64,000 nt of DNA from Falsiroseomonas oleicola. Its GTDB lineage: Bacteria; Pseudomonadota; Alphaproteobacteria; Acetobacterales; Acetobacteraceae. The notes below the pieces were generated by a model that searched no databases, was not told the origin of the DNA, and saw only the letters and a program-made list of their open reading frames with translations. The DNA lies in assembly GCF_019029495.1 (NCBI RefSeq), contig NZ_JAERQM010000002.1:372001-436000 (forward strand), written 5' to 3'. Below are positions 34,609-43,657 of the stretch, piece by piece. The first letter of the stretch is position 1; the number at the start of each line of letters is the position of its first letter. Position numbers and translations under genes: made by a program.

Positions 34609-36012
34609 GTGTCCCTGGATCTGCTTGAGGCCCGCCTGCGCCAGGATCTGGCGATGCTGAACCTGCCGTCCGCCAATTGGGTGCCGCCGCGCCCGGATGG
34701 GGCGCTGGATGTGCTGGTGCTGGGCGGCGGCATGCTCGGCCTGTCCGCCAGCTTCGCGCTGCAACGCCTGGGCATCGCCCGGCACCGGGTGCTGGAAGCG
34801 GCGCCGGCGGGGCAGGAGGGACCCTGGGTGACCTATGCCCGCATGCTGACCCTGCGCTCGCCGAAGCATCTGGTCGGCCCGGCGCAGGACCTGCCGAGCC
34901 TGACCTTCCGCGCTTGGCACACCGCCCAGCATGGCGAGGCGGGGTGGGAGGCGCTGGGCAAGATCCCCCGCGCGATGTGGATGGACTATCTGGTCTGGCT
35001 GCGCCGCGTGCTGGCGCTGCCGGTCACCAATGGCATCACCGCCACCCGCATCCGCCCCGGCCGCGACGGGGTGGTGGCGGTGCAGACGGATCGGGAAGGT
35101 CTGATCCTGACGCGCCGCCTGGTGCTCGCCACCGGGCGGGACGGGCTCGGCGGGCCGCGCCTGCCGGACTGGATGCCGGCCAGGCAGGGGCCGCGCATCC
35201 GCCACAGCAAGGACCCGATCGATTTCGCCGCGCTGGCCGGCCAGGTGGTCGCCGTGGTGGGCGCCAGCGCCTCCGCCGTCGACAATGCCGCGACGGCGCT
35301 GGAACACGGCGCGGCGGAGGTGCATCTGCTGGTGCGCCGCGCGGCGCTGCCGGTGCTCAACCGCTTCAAGTCCATGGTGCATGCGGGCTTCACCCATGGC
35401 ATGCCGGGGCTGGACGACGCCACGCGCCTCGCCATCCTGATGGCGGCCTTCGAGGGTTCGGTCGCGCCGCCGCGCGAATCGCTGCTGCGCCTCGCCGCCC
35501 ATCCCGGCTTCCGGCTGCACCTCGCCACCCCGGTGCTGGGGGTGGCGGAGGAGGCTGCAGGCGTGACGCTGACCCTGCCGGGCGGGCCGATGCGGGTGGC
35601 GATGCTGATCCTCGGCACCGGCTTCGCCATCGACCTGTCGCGCCGCCCCGAACTGGCGGATCTCGCGCCGCATGTGCGGCTCTGGGCCGATGCGGTGGAG
35701 GTGCCGGGCGGGCTCGGCGAATTCGCCACCTACCCCTATCTCGGCCCGGGCTTCGAGTTCCAGCCGCGCGGCGGCGCCCGCACCGGCTGGGTCGGGCGGG
35801 TGCATGCCTTCAACATCAGCGCCATCGCCAGCCTCGGCCTCATCAGCGGCGACATCCCCGGCGTCGGCGACGGCGCGCGACGGCTGGCGGAGTCGATCGC
35901 ACGGTCGCTGTTCGTGGAGGATGCGGCGCATCACCTGGCGGCCGTGCGCGGCTATTCCGACAGGGAGCTTCTGGGGGATGAAATTCCACCCGCGGCACTC
36001 GTGGGGGGATGA
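34609..36012 (+). CDS. FAD-dependent oxidoreductase (flavin monooxygenase-like)
   Basis: A 467-residue two-dinucleotide-binding flavoprotein. FAD site: VLVLGGGMLGLSASFAL (GxGxxG). The second nucleotide motif, VVAVVGASASAVDNAATAL, is the GxSxSA form of NADPH-binding class B monooxygenases. LVLATGRDG and LILGTGFAIDLS are the ATG-type hinge segments. It looks like an NAD(P)H-dependent FAD monooxygenase/oxidoreductase; substrate unknown. The GTG start at 34609 has GGAG 9 bases upstream and is preferred. Ninety bases separate it from the Liv-type transporter genes, which it probably joins in an operon. Confidence 0.8.
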   Translation: MSLDLLEARLRQDLAMLNLPSANWVPPRPDGALDVLVLGGGMLGLSASFALQRLGIARHRVLEAAPAGQEGPWVTYARMLTLRSPKHLVGPAQDLPSLTFRAWHTAQHGEAGWEALGKIPRAMWMDYLVWLRRVLALPVTNGITATRIRPGRDGVVAVQTDREGLILTRRLVLATGRDGLGGPRLPDWMPARQGPRIRHSKDPIDFAALAGQVVAVVGASASAVDNAATALEHGAAEVHLLVRRAALPVLNRFKSMVHAGFTHGMPGLDDATRLAILMAAFEGSVAPPRESLLRLAAHPGFRLHLATPVLGVAEEAAGVTLTLPGGPMRVAMLILGTGFAIDLSRRPELADLAPHVRLWADAVEVPGGLGEFATYPYLGPGFEFQPRGGARTGWVGRVHAFNISAIASLGLISGDIPGVGDGARRLAESIARSLFVEDAAHHLAAVRGYSDRELLGDEIPPAALVGG

Positions 36013-36101
36013 TCTGCCATTCGGAGGCATGACACTTGCATGGGCGGGATCGAGCTTTACGCTCGCCGGACCTCCACCATGAATCCTTGGGGCATCGCGC
36101 C

Positions 36102-37229
36102 ATGATCCAACGTCGCAGCTTGATGGGTGGCCTCGCCGGCCTGGGCGCCGTGGCGCTGATGCCGGATCGGGTCGTCGCCCAGGGCAATACCGTGAAGTTC
36201 GGCTTCTTCGGCCCCTTCACCGGCAATTTCGCCGCCAATGGCCAGCGCTTCCGTGAGGCCGGGGAGCTGTTCCTGGAACAGACCAACGCCGCCGGCGGCC
36301 TCGCCGGGCGGCGGCTGGTGGTGGATTTCCAGGATGATCGCGGTGACCCGCTGCAATCCACCAACATCGCCCAGCGCTTCGTGGCGGATGCCGAGGTGGT
36401 GGCCGCCATCGGCAGCTTCACCAGCACATCCTCGATGGCCGCGGGGCAGATCTTCGCCCAGGCGAGGATGCCGCAGGTCAGCCCGACCTCCTCGCATCCC
36501 GACTACACCAAGATCAGCCCCTATCAGTTCCGCATGCCCAATACGCAGGACATCGTGGCGGAGCTGAATGCGGAGCTGATGGTCAACCGGCTGGGCACCA
36601 AGCGCATCGCGCTGCCCTATTTCCAGGACGACTGGGGCATCTTCGTCGCCCAGGCCACCAAGGCGGAGATCGAGAAGCGCGGCGGGGAGGTGATCCTCTC
36701 CGAGGCAATGACCCAGCAGGCGCGCGACTTCCGCGCCATGATCACCAAGATCCGCGCCGCCCGCGCCGATGGCATCTTCATCGCCAGCCATTACGCGCCC
36801 TCCGCCATCTTCATGCAGCAGTTGCGCCAGGCCGGCATCACCGTGCCGGTGGGTGGCGCCGATCCGCTGTACAATCCGGAATTCCTGCGCCTGGCCGGCG
36901 CGGCGGCGGAAGGGGTGATCTGCACCACCTATTTCTTCCCCTCCGACCCCTCCAAGGCCGCCTTCACCGAGGGCTACAAGGCGAAGTATGGGCGGGAGCC
37001 GGATCAATGGGCCGCCTTCGCCTATGACGCCATCGCCATCGCGGCGGAAGGCGCCAAGGCGCTGATCACCGCCGGCCGCCCGGTGACGCGGGAGGCGCTG
37101 CGCGACGCCATCGACGCGCTGCCGCCCTATGACGGCGCCAGCGGCGTGACCGAATTCGTCAATGGCAGCCCGCGCAAGCCGATGACCTTGCTGGTGATCC
37201 GCAACGGCAGGTACGAGCTCTATAGCTGA
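36102..37229 (+). CDS. Liv-type ABC transporter substrate-binding protein
   Basis: A 375-residue periplasmic binding protein of the branched-chain amino acid/amide class (LivK/AmiC fold). MIQRRSLMGGLAGLGAVALMPDRVVAQG is the signal peptide. Then VKFGFFGPFTGNFAANGQRFREAGELFLEQTNAAGG and VVAAIGSFTSTSSMAAGQIF are typical. First gene of a complete transporter (binding protein, fused permease, two ATPases), 16 bases before the permease. Possible ligands include amino acids, amides, urea-like or aromatic compounds. Confidence 0.9.
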   Translation: MIQRRSLMGGLAGLGAVALMPDRVVAQGNTVKFGFFGPFTGNFAANGQRFREAGELFLEQTNAAGGLAGRRLVVDFQDDRGDPLQSTNIAQRFVADAEVVAAIGSFTSTSSMAAGQIFAQARMPQVSPTSSHPDYTKISPYQFRMPNTQDIVAELNAELMVNRLGTKRIALPYFQDDWGIFVAQATKAEIEKRGGEVILSEAMTQQARDFRAMITKIRAARADGIFIASHYAPSAIFMQQLRQAGITVPVGGADPLYNPEFLRLAGAAAEGVICTTYFFPSDPSKAAFTEGYKAKYGREPDQWAAFAYDAIAIAAEGAKALITAGRPVTREALRDAIDALPPYDGASGVTEFVNGSPRKPMTLLVIRNGRYELYS

Positions 37230-37245
37230 GGACTGAGACTTTCTG

Positions 37246-39117
37246 ATGATCGAGCTGTTCCTCAGCCAGTTGCTGAACGGGCTGGTGATCGGCTCGGTCT
37301 ATGCGCTGATCGCGCTGGGCTTCTCGCTGGTCTTCGGCGTCGCCAACCTGATCAACTTCGCCCAGGGCGCGCTGCTGATGCTGGGCGCCTTCTTCGCCTT
37401 CACGCTGATCCAGTGGGGCCTGCCGATCGTGGTGGCGGGCCTCCTCTCCGTGCTCGCCACGGCGGCGGTGGGGATGCTGGTGGAACGGCTGGCACTGCGG
37501 CCGCTGCGCAATGCGCCGGCCATCGCGCCGCTGCTGTCGACCCTCGCCATCGCCGTCATCGCCGATGCGGGGGCGGAGCTGATCTGGTCCGCGGAATCGC
37601 AGCCCTTCCCGAGCCCGCTGCAATCCTTCGTCGTCTTCGTCGGCGGCGCCTTCCTGACCGGCGTGGACATCGCGACCTTCATCGTCTCGCTGGCCGTGAT
37701 GGGCGGGCTGATGATCTTCCTCTCGCGCTCCTGGACCGGCCGCGCCTTGCGCGCCACGGCGCAGGACCCGGAAGCGGCGGCGCAGATGGGCATCGACGTG
37801 GCATTGATGCGGCAGATCGCCTTCGGCCTGGCCGGCGCGCTGGGGGCGCTCGCGGGCATATTGGTCGCGATGTACTACCAGTCCGTCTTCCCGCAGATGG
37901 GCGTGCCCTTCGGCATCAAGGGCTTTGCCGCGGCGCTGCTGGGCGGCCTCGCCAGCATTCCGGGCGCGGTGCTGGGCGGCTTCCTGCTCGGCATCTTCGA
38001 GAATCTCGCCAGCGGCTATGTGGGCGAGGGCTCGCGCGACCTGATCGCCTATTCGCTGCTGATCCTGGTGCTGATGGTCCGCCCGCAGGGGCTGCTGGGC
38101 ACCGGGAAGCTGGAGGCGCTGGGCGGCGTCGGCGGGGCCTCCGGCGCCATTCCCACCACCTCCATCATCGCCAGCCTCGGCGGCGCCACGGCGCGGACGC
38201 GCAACTGGGTGCTGCGGCCGAAACTCTGGATGATGCTGGCGGCGATCGCGCTGGCGGCGGTGCTGCCCTGGCTGGGCTCGGCCTATATCGTGCAGGTGGC
38301 GGCGGGCTGCGCGGTCTTCGCCATGCTGGCGCTGAGCCTGACGCTACTCTCGGGCTCCGCCGGCATCATCTCCATCGGCCATGCGGCGCTGTTCGGCTTC
38401 GGCGCCTATCTCTGCGCCATCCTCGGCCGCAACCATGGCTGGCCGGTGGAGGGCATCCTGGCCGCCGCCGCCTTCGGCACCGCGCTGATGGCGGCGGTGG
38501 CGACGCTGCCGGCGATCCGCCTGACCGGCCATGCGGTGGCGCTGGCGACTCTGGCGGTGGGACAGGTGGGCTATCTGCTGTTCCTGAACTGGATCGAGCT
38601 GACGCGCGGCCCCATGGGCATCGCCGGCATTTCGCGCGGCACGCTGCTGGGCATCCCGATGCAGCCGCTGGATCGGCAATACTGGCTGGCCCTGCTGCTG
38701 CTGGCGGTCTGCTACGTCATCGCCCATCGCCTGCTGGAGTCGCCCATCGGCCGAAGCTGGCGCGCGATCCGGGAGGATCGGCCGGCCGCCCATGCGGCGG
38801 GCGTGCCGGTGCGGCGCTACCTGGTGCTGGCGGCCGCGACCTCCGGCCTGATCGCGGGGCTGGCCGGCGCGCAATTCGCCTGGCTCCAGGCCTTCGTCAG
38901 CCCGGATTCCTTCGTGCTGGAAACCAGCATCGTGCTGATCTCCATGGTGGTGCTGGGCGGCATGGGGAATATCGCCGGCGCCGTCATCGCCGGCGTGCTG
39001 CTGGCCATATTGCCGGAGGCGCTGCGTGCCTTCGACGACTGGCGGATGATCGTCTACGGCCTGATCCTGCTGGCCCTGCTGCGCTTCCGCCCGCAGGGGC
39101 TGGGCGGCGTGCGATGA
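37246..39117 (+). CDS. Fused Liv-type permease (LivH-LivM)
   Basis: A 623-residue membrane protein joining both permeases of a branched-chain-type ABC transporter. Residues 1-290 are LivH-like (LLNGLVIGSVYALIALGFSLVFG, GAFFAFTLI, LGGLASIPGAVLGG). After a loop of about 35 residues, residues 325-623 are LivM-like (LTLLSGSAGIISIGHAALFGFGAYLCAIL; SPIGRSWRAIREDRPAAHAAGVPV is the LivM coupling region). Normally these are separate genes, so the heterodimer is here one chain. It overlaps livG by 4 bases. Confidence 0.9.
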   Translation: MIELFLSQLLNGLVIGSVYALIALGFSLVFGVANLINFAQGALLMLGAFFAFTLIQWGLPIVVAGLLSVLATAAVGMLVERLALRPLRNAPAIAPLLSTLAIAVIADAGAELIWSAESQPFPSPLQSFVVFVGGAFLTGVDIATFIVSLAVMGGLMIFLSRSWTGRALRATAQDPEAAAQMGIDVALMRQIAFGLAGALGALAGILVAMYYQSVFPQMGVPFGIKGFAAALLGGLASIPGAVLGGFLLGIFENLASGYVGEGSRDLIAYSLLILVLMVRPQGLLGTGKLEALGGVGGASGAIPTTSIIASLGGATARTRNWVLRPKLWMMLAAIALAAVLPWLGSAYIVQVAAGCAVFAMLALSLTLLSGSAGIISIGHAALFGFGAYLCAILGRNHGWPVEGILAAAAFGTALMAAVATLPAIRLTGHAVALATLAVGQVGYLLFLNWIELTRGPMGIAGISRGTLLGIPMQPLDRQYWLALLLLAVCYVIAHRLLESPIGRSWRAIREDRPAAHAAGVPVRRYLVLAAATSGLIAGLAGAQFAWLQAFVSPDSFVLETSIVLISMVVLGGMGNIAGAVIAGVLLAILPEALRAFDDWRMIVYGLILLALLRFRPQGLGGVR

Positions 39118-39983
39118 GCGCGGCGCTGACCCAGGCCCTGGCCGCGCATCGCCATCCCGGTGCGCTGGTGCTGGAAGGCGTCACGCGCCGATTCGGCGGG
39201 CTGGTCGCCACCAATGAGGTCACCTTCACCGTGCCCGGCGGCGAACTTCTGGCCATCGTCGGCCCCAACGGCGCGGGCAAATCCACGCTGGTGCAGCTCA
39301 TCACCGGCTTCGTGCGGCCGGATGCGGGGCGCATCCGCCTTGGCCCGCATGACCTGACGCGGCTGCCGCCGGAACGCATCAGCGCGCTCGGCGTGGCGCG
39401 CAGCTTCCAGACCAGCCGGGTCTTTCCCGGCCTGACCGTGCTGGAAAGCGTGCTGGTCGGCACCCAGGTGCAGCTGATCGGCGGCGGCCGCCTGCCGCGC
39501 GCCTTCAACACTTTGGCCGAGACCGCCTCCGTCCTGTTCGGCCTGCCCGCCTATGCGGCGCGCCGCCGCCTGCTGGAGGACCGCGCGGAGGCGACCCTGA
39601 AGCTGTTCGGCGACCGCCTCTGGCCGCGCCGGGACGCGCCGGCCTTCAGCCTGTCCTACGCCAATCGCCGCCGACTGGAGATCGCCCGCGCCTTGGTGGC
39701 GGAGCCCGACCTGCTGCTGCTGGATGAGCCCACCGCCGGCATGAACCCCACCGAGACCGGCGAACTCGCGGACCTCATCGCCCAGCTCCATGCCGACCGC
39801 CCGGCGCTGACCATCGTGATGATCGAGCACAAGCTCCAGGTGGTGCGGCAGCTCGCCTCCCGCGTCATCGTCATGAACCATGGCAGCGTGCTGGTGGATG
39901 CGACGCCGGAGGAGGCCCTGGCCGATCCGCGCGTCGTCACCGCCTATCTCGGCCGCGCCGAGACGAGCCACGCCCATGGCTGA
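39114..39983 (+). CDS. livG: Liv-type ABC transporter ATPase (LivG-like)
   Basis: A 289-residue ATP-binding subunit. Walker A GPNGAGKST (K56), Walker B LLLLDEPTAGMNP, and H-loop IVMIEHKL. The signature is degenerate, SLSYANRRRLEIARAL, close to the LSYGQQR form normal for LivG rather than LSGGQ. An N-terminal extension of about 18 residues precedes the usual start. It overlaps the fused permease upstream (ATGA) and livF downstream by 8 bases. Confidence 0.92.
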   Translation: MSAALTQALAAHRHPGALVLEGVTRRFGGLVATNEVTFTVPGGELLAIVGPNGAGKSTLVQLITGFVRPDAGRIRLGPHDLTRLPPERISALGVARSFQTSRVFPGLTVLESVLVGTQVQLIGGGRLPRAFNTLAETASVLFGLPAYAARRRLLEDRAEATLKLFGDRLWPRRDAPAFSLSYANRRRLEIARALVAEPDLLLLDEPTAGMNPTETGELADLIAQLHADRPALTIVMIEHKLQVVRQLASRVIVMNHGSVLVDATPEEALADPRVVTAYLGRAETSHAHG

Positions 39984-40698
39984 GCCCTATCTCTCCATCG
40001 ACAGCATCGACGTCTTCTACGGCCCGGTGCAGGCGCTGTTCGGCGTGACCGTGACGGTCGGGCGGGGGGAGGTGGTGGCGGTGCTCGGCGGCAATGCCAG
40101 CGGCAAATCCACCACGGTGAAGGCGGCGCTCGGCCTGGTGCGGCCGCGCGGCGGGCGGATCACCCTGGCGGGCCAGCGCATCGACGGGCTGGACCCGCAC
40201 CAGATCATCGGCCGCGGCGTCGGCTCGATCCCCGAGGGCCGCCGCGTCTTTGCCGAGATGAGCGTGGAGGAGAATCTGCGCCTCGGCGCCTATGCGCGGC
40301 GCGGCGAGCCCCCCGCCAGCCTTCAGGCGGATCTGCAAGAGGCCTTCGCGCTGTTCCCGCGCCTGGCGGAGCGCCGCCGCCAGGCCGCCGGCACGCTGTC
40401 GGGCGGCGAACAGCAGATGCTGGCCATGGCCCGCGCATGGATGCGCCGGCCGGAGCTGCTCTGCATCGACGAGCCCTCCATGGGCCTCTCGCCACTGTTC
40501 GTGGATCATGTCTATGAGGTGCTGGCCCGCTGGAAGGCGGCCGGCCTGACCATCCTGATGGTGGAGCAGAACGCCAATATGGCCCTGCAACTGGCCGATC
40601 GTGCCTATGTGCTGCGCAACGGTGCCATCGTGGTGCAGGGCGCGGCGGCGGAGCTGGCGGGGGACCCGGAATTGCGCAAGGCCTATCTCGGTGGCTGA
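39976..40698 (+). CDS. livF: Liv-type ABC transporter ATPase (LivF-like)
   Basis: A 240-residue ATP-binding subunit pairing with LivG. Walker A is GGNASGKST, with Asn-Ala-Ser replacing the usual Asn-Gly-Ala before Gly-Lys-Ser; the lysine is kept. The signature LSGGEQQMLAMARA, Walker B LLCIDEPSMGLSP and H-loop ILMVEQN are intact. GVGSIPEGRRVFAEMSVEENLRLGA is the LivF-specific segment. It overlaps livG by 8 bases and may couple to the hydrolase downstream. Confidence 0.92.
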   Translation: MAEPYLSIDSIDVFYGPVQALFGVTVTVGRGEVVAVLGGNASGKSTTVKAALGLVRPRGGRITLAGQRIDGLDPHQIIGRGVGSIPEGRRVFAEMSVEENLRLGAYARRGEPPASLQADLQEAFALFPRLAERRRQAAGTLSGGEQQMLAMARAWMRRPELLCIDEPSMGLSPLFVDHVYEVLARWKAAGLTILMVEQNANMALQLADRAYVLRNGAIVVQGAAAELAGDPELRKAYLGG

Positions 40699-40717
40699 TT
40701 TGTTGGGCGGCGCGACG

Positions 40718-41542
40718 ATGCGCCAGGTGGTGGGCGCCGGGGGCGTGCGGCTGGCGGCGGTGGAAGAGGGCAACCCCGATGGCCCGCCCATCCTGTTCAT
40801 CCACGGCTTTTCGCAGGCCGCTTTGTGCTGGACCCGACAGTTCACCGGCGAATTGGCGCGGGATTTTCGCCTGATCGGCTTCGACCTGCGCGGGCATGGG
40901 CACTCGGACAAACCGGAGGACCCGGCCGCCTATCAATCCCCCGAGTTATGGGCCGATGACGTGGCGGCGGTGATCGCGGCCTTCGGGCTGGAGCGCCCGG
41001 TGCTCGCCGGCTGGTCCTTCGGCGGTCGGGTGCTGGGCGCGGTGGCGCGGCGGCATGGCACGGCGGGGCTGGGTGGCCTCGCCTTCGTCGGCGCCATCAG
41101 CAAGGGCGGCGTGCCGGATGCCCAGCGTTTTCGCGGCATCACCGGCCCCTTCCAGGCGGCGATGGGCTCGGCGGATATGGCCGAGGCGGCGGCGGGCACG
41201 CTGCGCTTCATCCAGGCCTGCACCGCCGCGCCGCTGCCGCCCGATCTGCAACGGCTGATGGACCTGACCAATGGCATGACGCCGCCCTGGGTGCGCCGCG
41301 CCATGATGGGCTGGCAGGTGGACCATGACGACCTGCTGCCGACCCTGCGGGTGCCCGCCCTGGTGATCCATGGCGCCCAGGACCAGGTGCTGCTGCCCAG
41401 CGCCGGACACCATATCGCCGCCCTGCTGCCCGGCGCCGAGCTGCGCATCTACGAGGCCAGCGGCCATGCGCCCTTCCTGGAGGAGCCGGCGCGCTTCGAC
41501 GCCGATCTCGCCGACTTCGCCCGCCGCGTCAGGGCTGGCTGA
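40718..41542 (+). CDS. Alpha/beta-fold hydrolase
   Basis: A 274-residue alpha/beta hydrolase. ILFIHGFSQAALCW gives the oxyanion-hole HG, GFDLRGHGHSDKP the RGHG-x-S block, GWSFGGR the nucleophile elbow (G-x-S-x-G-G), and EASGHAPFLEEP the catalytic histidine; the acid is probably in IHGAQDQVLLP. It could cleave an ester, amide or C-C bond. It is the last gene of the transporter operon. A GTG at 40691 overlapping the livF stop, with AAGG about 9 bases upstream, is an alternative start adding 9 residues. Its 3' end overlaps the convergent DUF4392 gene by 14 bases. Confidence 0.85.
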   Translation: MRQVVGAGGVRLAAVEEGNPDGPPILFIHGFSQAALCWTRQFTGELARDFRLIGFDLRGHGHSDKPEDPAAYQSPELWADDVAAVIAAFGLERPVLAGWSFGGRVLGAVARRHGTAGLGGLAFVGAISKGGVPDAQRFRGITGPFQAAMGSADMAEAAAGTLRFIQACTAAPLPPDLQRLMDLTNGMTPPWVRRAMMGWQVDHDDLLPTLRVPALVIHGAQDQVLLPSAGHHIAALLPGAELRIYEASGHAPFLEEPARFDADLADFARRVRAG

Positions 41543-42662
41543 AGAAGGCCTCCTCCTCCGCCGCCAGGTGCTTCGCCCACATCGCGACGGTCGCCTCTGC
41601 CTTGCCGGTTTCCTGCCAGCGGCGGCCGAAGCCGGACATGCCGTGCGGCCGGCGCTTGCGGTCCAGCCGCAGCTCCACCATGCAGCGCAGCAGTTCCAGG
41701 ATGGACTCGCCCGCGATGGGCGGCGTGCCATCCACCCAGCCATGCGCCATGCCGCTGGTCGGGTCGATGAAGCCGGCGCGGGAGGCCGCATCGGCGACGC
41801 GCCGTTCCACATCCAGCGAATGCAGGGCTTCCGGCAGATGCAGCGCGGCGGCGAGGCAGGCCTCGATGGCGTAGCTGCCCCAATTGGCGATGGTGGCGAC
41901 CATCAGGATGTCGGTTTCGACCTTGGTGCCGATCAGCCGGCCGGTCGGCACGACATCCCGCACCGCCTCCGGAATCCGGCCCATGCCGACCTCGTTGCCG
42001 CCATCGCCGATGCCGATGGTCAGCACGCCGCGGCGCTTCGCCTCATCGATATAGAGCTCCACCTTGCCGACCACGTCGGTGACGTCGAGGCCCGGGCCGG
42101 TATGGGTGGTGCCGTTGAAGTTGGGCGCTGGCTTCTCGATGCTGACCATCGCCCTGGCCTTGGTGGTCTCGAAGCAGCGCACGGCCTCCACCGCCGCGCG
42201 GGCGGGGTCGATGGGCAGGGCCAGGATGGCGGCCTTGAAGGGGGTGGTGACGGCCATCTCCAGGCCGATCACGTCGAGGCCGGTGGCGCGGACCAGCGCC
42301 TCCATCCGCGCGATATTGGTGACTTCGGTGAGGAAGACCGGCGTGGCATCCAGCGCCACCGCCACGGCGCGGCCGAGCAGTGCGGCGCCGACCGGGCCAT
42401 CGGCTTCCGAGATCATCGCCGGCGGGTCGAAGAAGCCGGCACAGATCAGCACCACGTCGCGCGGCTGCACCCGCTCCACCAGTGCGCGCGCGGCGAGCGA
42501 GGACAGCGGCGCGCCCTGCAGCGCGCGGGCGGCCTCATACAGCTCCTTGGTGATGTTGCGGTTGGTGATGTCGGCGCCACCGCCCGACATGAAGACCTGG
42601 GCCGAGACCAGCCGGTCGGCGGATTCGCCGACGACCTGGCAGAGATCGAAATCCGGTTCCAT
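41529..42662 (-). CDS. DUF4392 / D-glutamate cyclase-like protein
   Basis: A 377-residue protein recognised as DUF4392 (glutamate cyclase-like C-terminal domain) by IGIGDGGNEVGMGRI, THTGPGLDVT and GLEMAVTTPFK-type blocks. The mammalian relative acts on D-glutamate, but bacterial members are uncharacterised. It is third in a minus-strand operon after the acyl-CoA ligase and quinone oxidoreductase (14-base gap). Soluble, with no signal peptide. Whether it works in the same pathway as the ligase is not shown. Confidence 0.75.
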   Translation of the reverse strand: MEPDFDLCQVVGESADRLVSAQVFMSGGGADITNRNITKELYEAARALQGAPLSSLAARALVERVQPRDVVLICAGFFDPPAMISEADGPVGAALLGRAVAVALDATPVFLTEVTNIARMEALVRATGLDVIGLEMAVTTPFKAAILALPIDPARAAVEAVRCFETTKARAMVSIEKPAPNFNGTTHTGPGLDVTDVVGKVELYIDEAKRRGVLTIGIGDGGNEVGMGRIPEAVRDVVPTGRLIGTKVETDILMVATIANWGSYAIEACLAAALHLPEALHSLDVERRVADAASRAGFIDPTSGMAHGWVDGTPPIAGESILELLRCMVELRLDRKRRPHGMSGFGRRWQETGKAEATVAMWAKHLAAEEEAFFSQP

Positions 42663-42676
42663 CTTTGGGCGTCTCC

Positions 42677-43657
42677 TCAGGGCGTCAGCACGATGCGGCC
42701 ATTCACGGCGCGATCCCGCAACATCGCAAGGGCTTGCGCCACATCGTCCAGCTTCATGACGGTCGCCGGCGCCGGCTTCACCAACCCGCGTTCATACAGG
42801 GAAAAAATCTCGGCGAAGCAGGCGGCGACGTCCTGGGGCACGCGCTTGCGGTAGTCGCTGATCTGAAGCCCGCTGACCTCGATGTTCTTCACCAGCAGGT
42901 AGTTGGCCTTCAGCGTCGGGATGTTCCCCGCCGCGAAGCCCACCACCACCAGCCGCCCCTTCCAGGCGAGGGCGCGCAGCGCGGCCTCGAAATAGATATC
43001 GCCGAGGGGATCGATGACGATGTCAACGGCCCCGGCCACTTCCTTCACCTGCGCGCGCAGGCTTTCGCGGATGTCCGGCTGCGACAGGTCGATGATCGCA
43101 TCCGCCCCCGCATCAAGCGCGAGCTGCGCCTTGGATGCGGAGGACACACCCGCCAGCACGCGGCCACCCAAGGCCTTCGCCAACGCCACGGCGGCGAGAC
43201 CCACCGCACCGGTCGCGCCCAGCACCAGCACCGTCTCGCCCGGCTGGAACCGCGCGCGTTCGCGCAGCGCGAACCAGGCGGTGTCATAGGCCAGCGCCAT
43301 GGAGGCCGCCTCGGTGAAGGGCATCGCTGCCGGCAGGCGGTAGCACTGGTTGGCGGGGGCGAGCGTGTATTCTGCATAGCTGCCGATTTCCGCCATCGCC
43401 AGCACGCGATCGCCCGGCGCCCATGCGGTGACGCCCTCGCCCACCGCCTCGATGATGCCGGCCGGACCCTTGCCGGGCGTGAAGGGCAAAGGCGGCACGA
43501 ACTGATAGCGCCCGGCGATCACCACCAGGTCCACATAATTGACGGACACCGCCTGCACGCGGACCAGCACCTCGCCCGGCCCTGGCGCCGGGCGCGGAAC
43601 CTCGGTGACGATCACCGCCTCCGGCCCGCCAAAGGCGGTGACCTGCGCCGCCCTCAT
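42677..43657 (-). CDS. Zinc-free MDR oxidoreductase (quinone oxidoreductase type)
   Basis: A 326-residue medium-chain dehydrogenase/reductase. The N-terminus MRAAQVTAFGGPEAVIVTEVPRP and the VNYVDLVVIAGRY and FTPGKGPAGIIEAVGEGV blocks are those of the NADPH:quinone oxidoreductase/enoyl reductase branch, which lacks the zinc ligands. The nucleotide motif is VLVLGATGAVGLAAVALAKALG, a GxTGxVG form. It could reduce an enoyl-CoA or quinone. It overlaps the acyl-CoA ligase by 4 bases, so it is likely the second step on the same CoA-bound or derived substrate. Confidence 0.88.
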   Translation of the reverse strand: MRAAQVTAFGGPEAVIVTEVPRPAPGPGEVLVRVQAVSVNYVDLVVIAGRYQFVPPLPFTPGKGPAGIIEAVGEGVTAWAPGDRVLAMAEIGSYAEYTLAPANQCYRLPAAMPFTEAASMALAYDTAWFALRERARFQPGETVLVLGATGAVGLAAVALAKALGGRVLAGVSSASKAQLALDAGADAIIDLSQPDIRESLRAQVKEVAGAVDIVIDPLGDIYFEAALRALAWKGRLVVVGFAAGNIPTLKANYLLVKNIEVSGLQISDYRKRVPQDVAACFAEIFSLYERGLVKPAPATVMKLDDVAQALAMLRDRAVNGRIVLTP

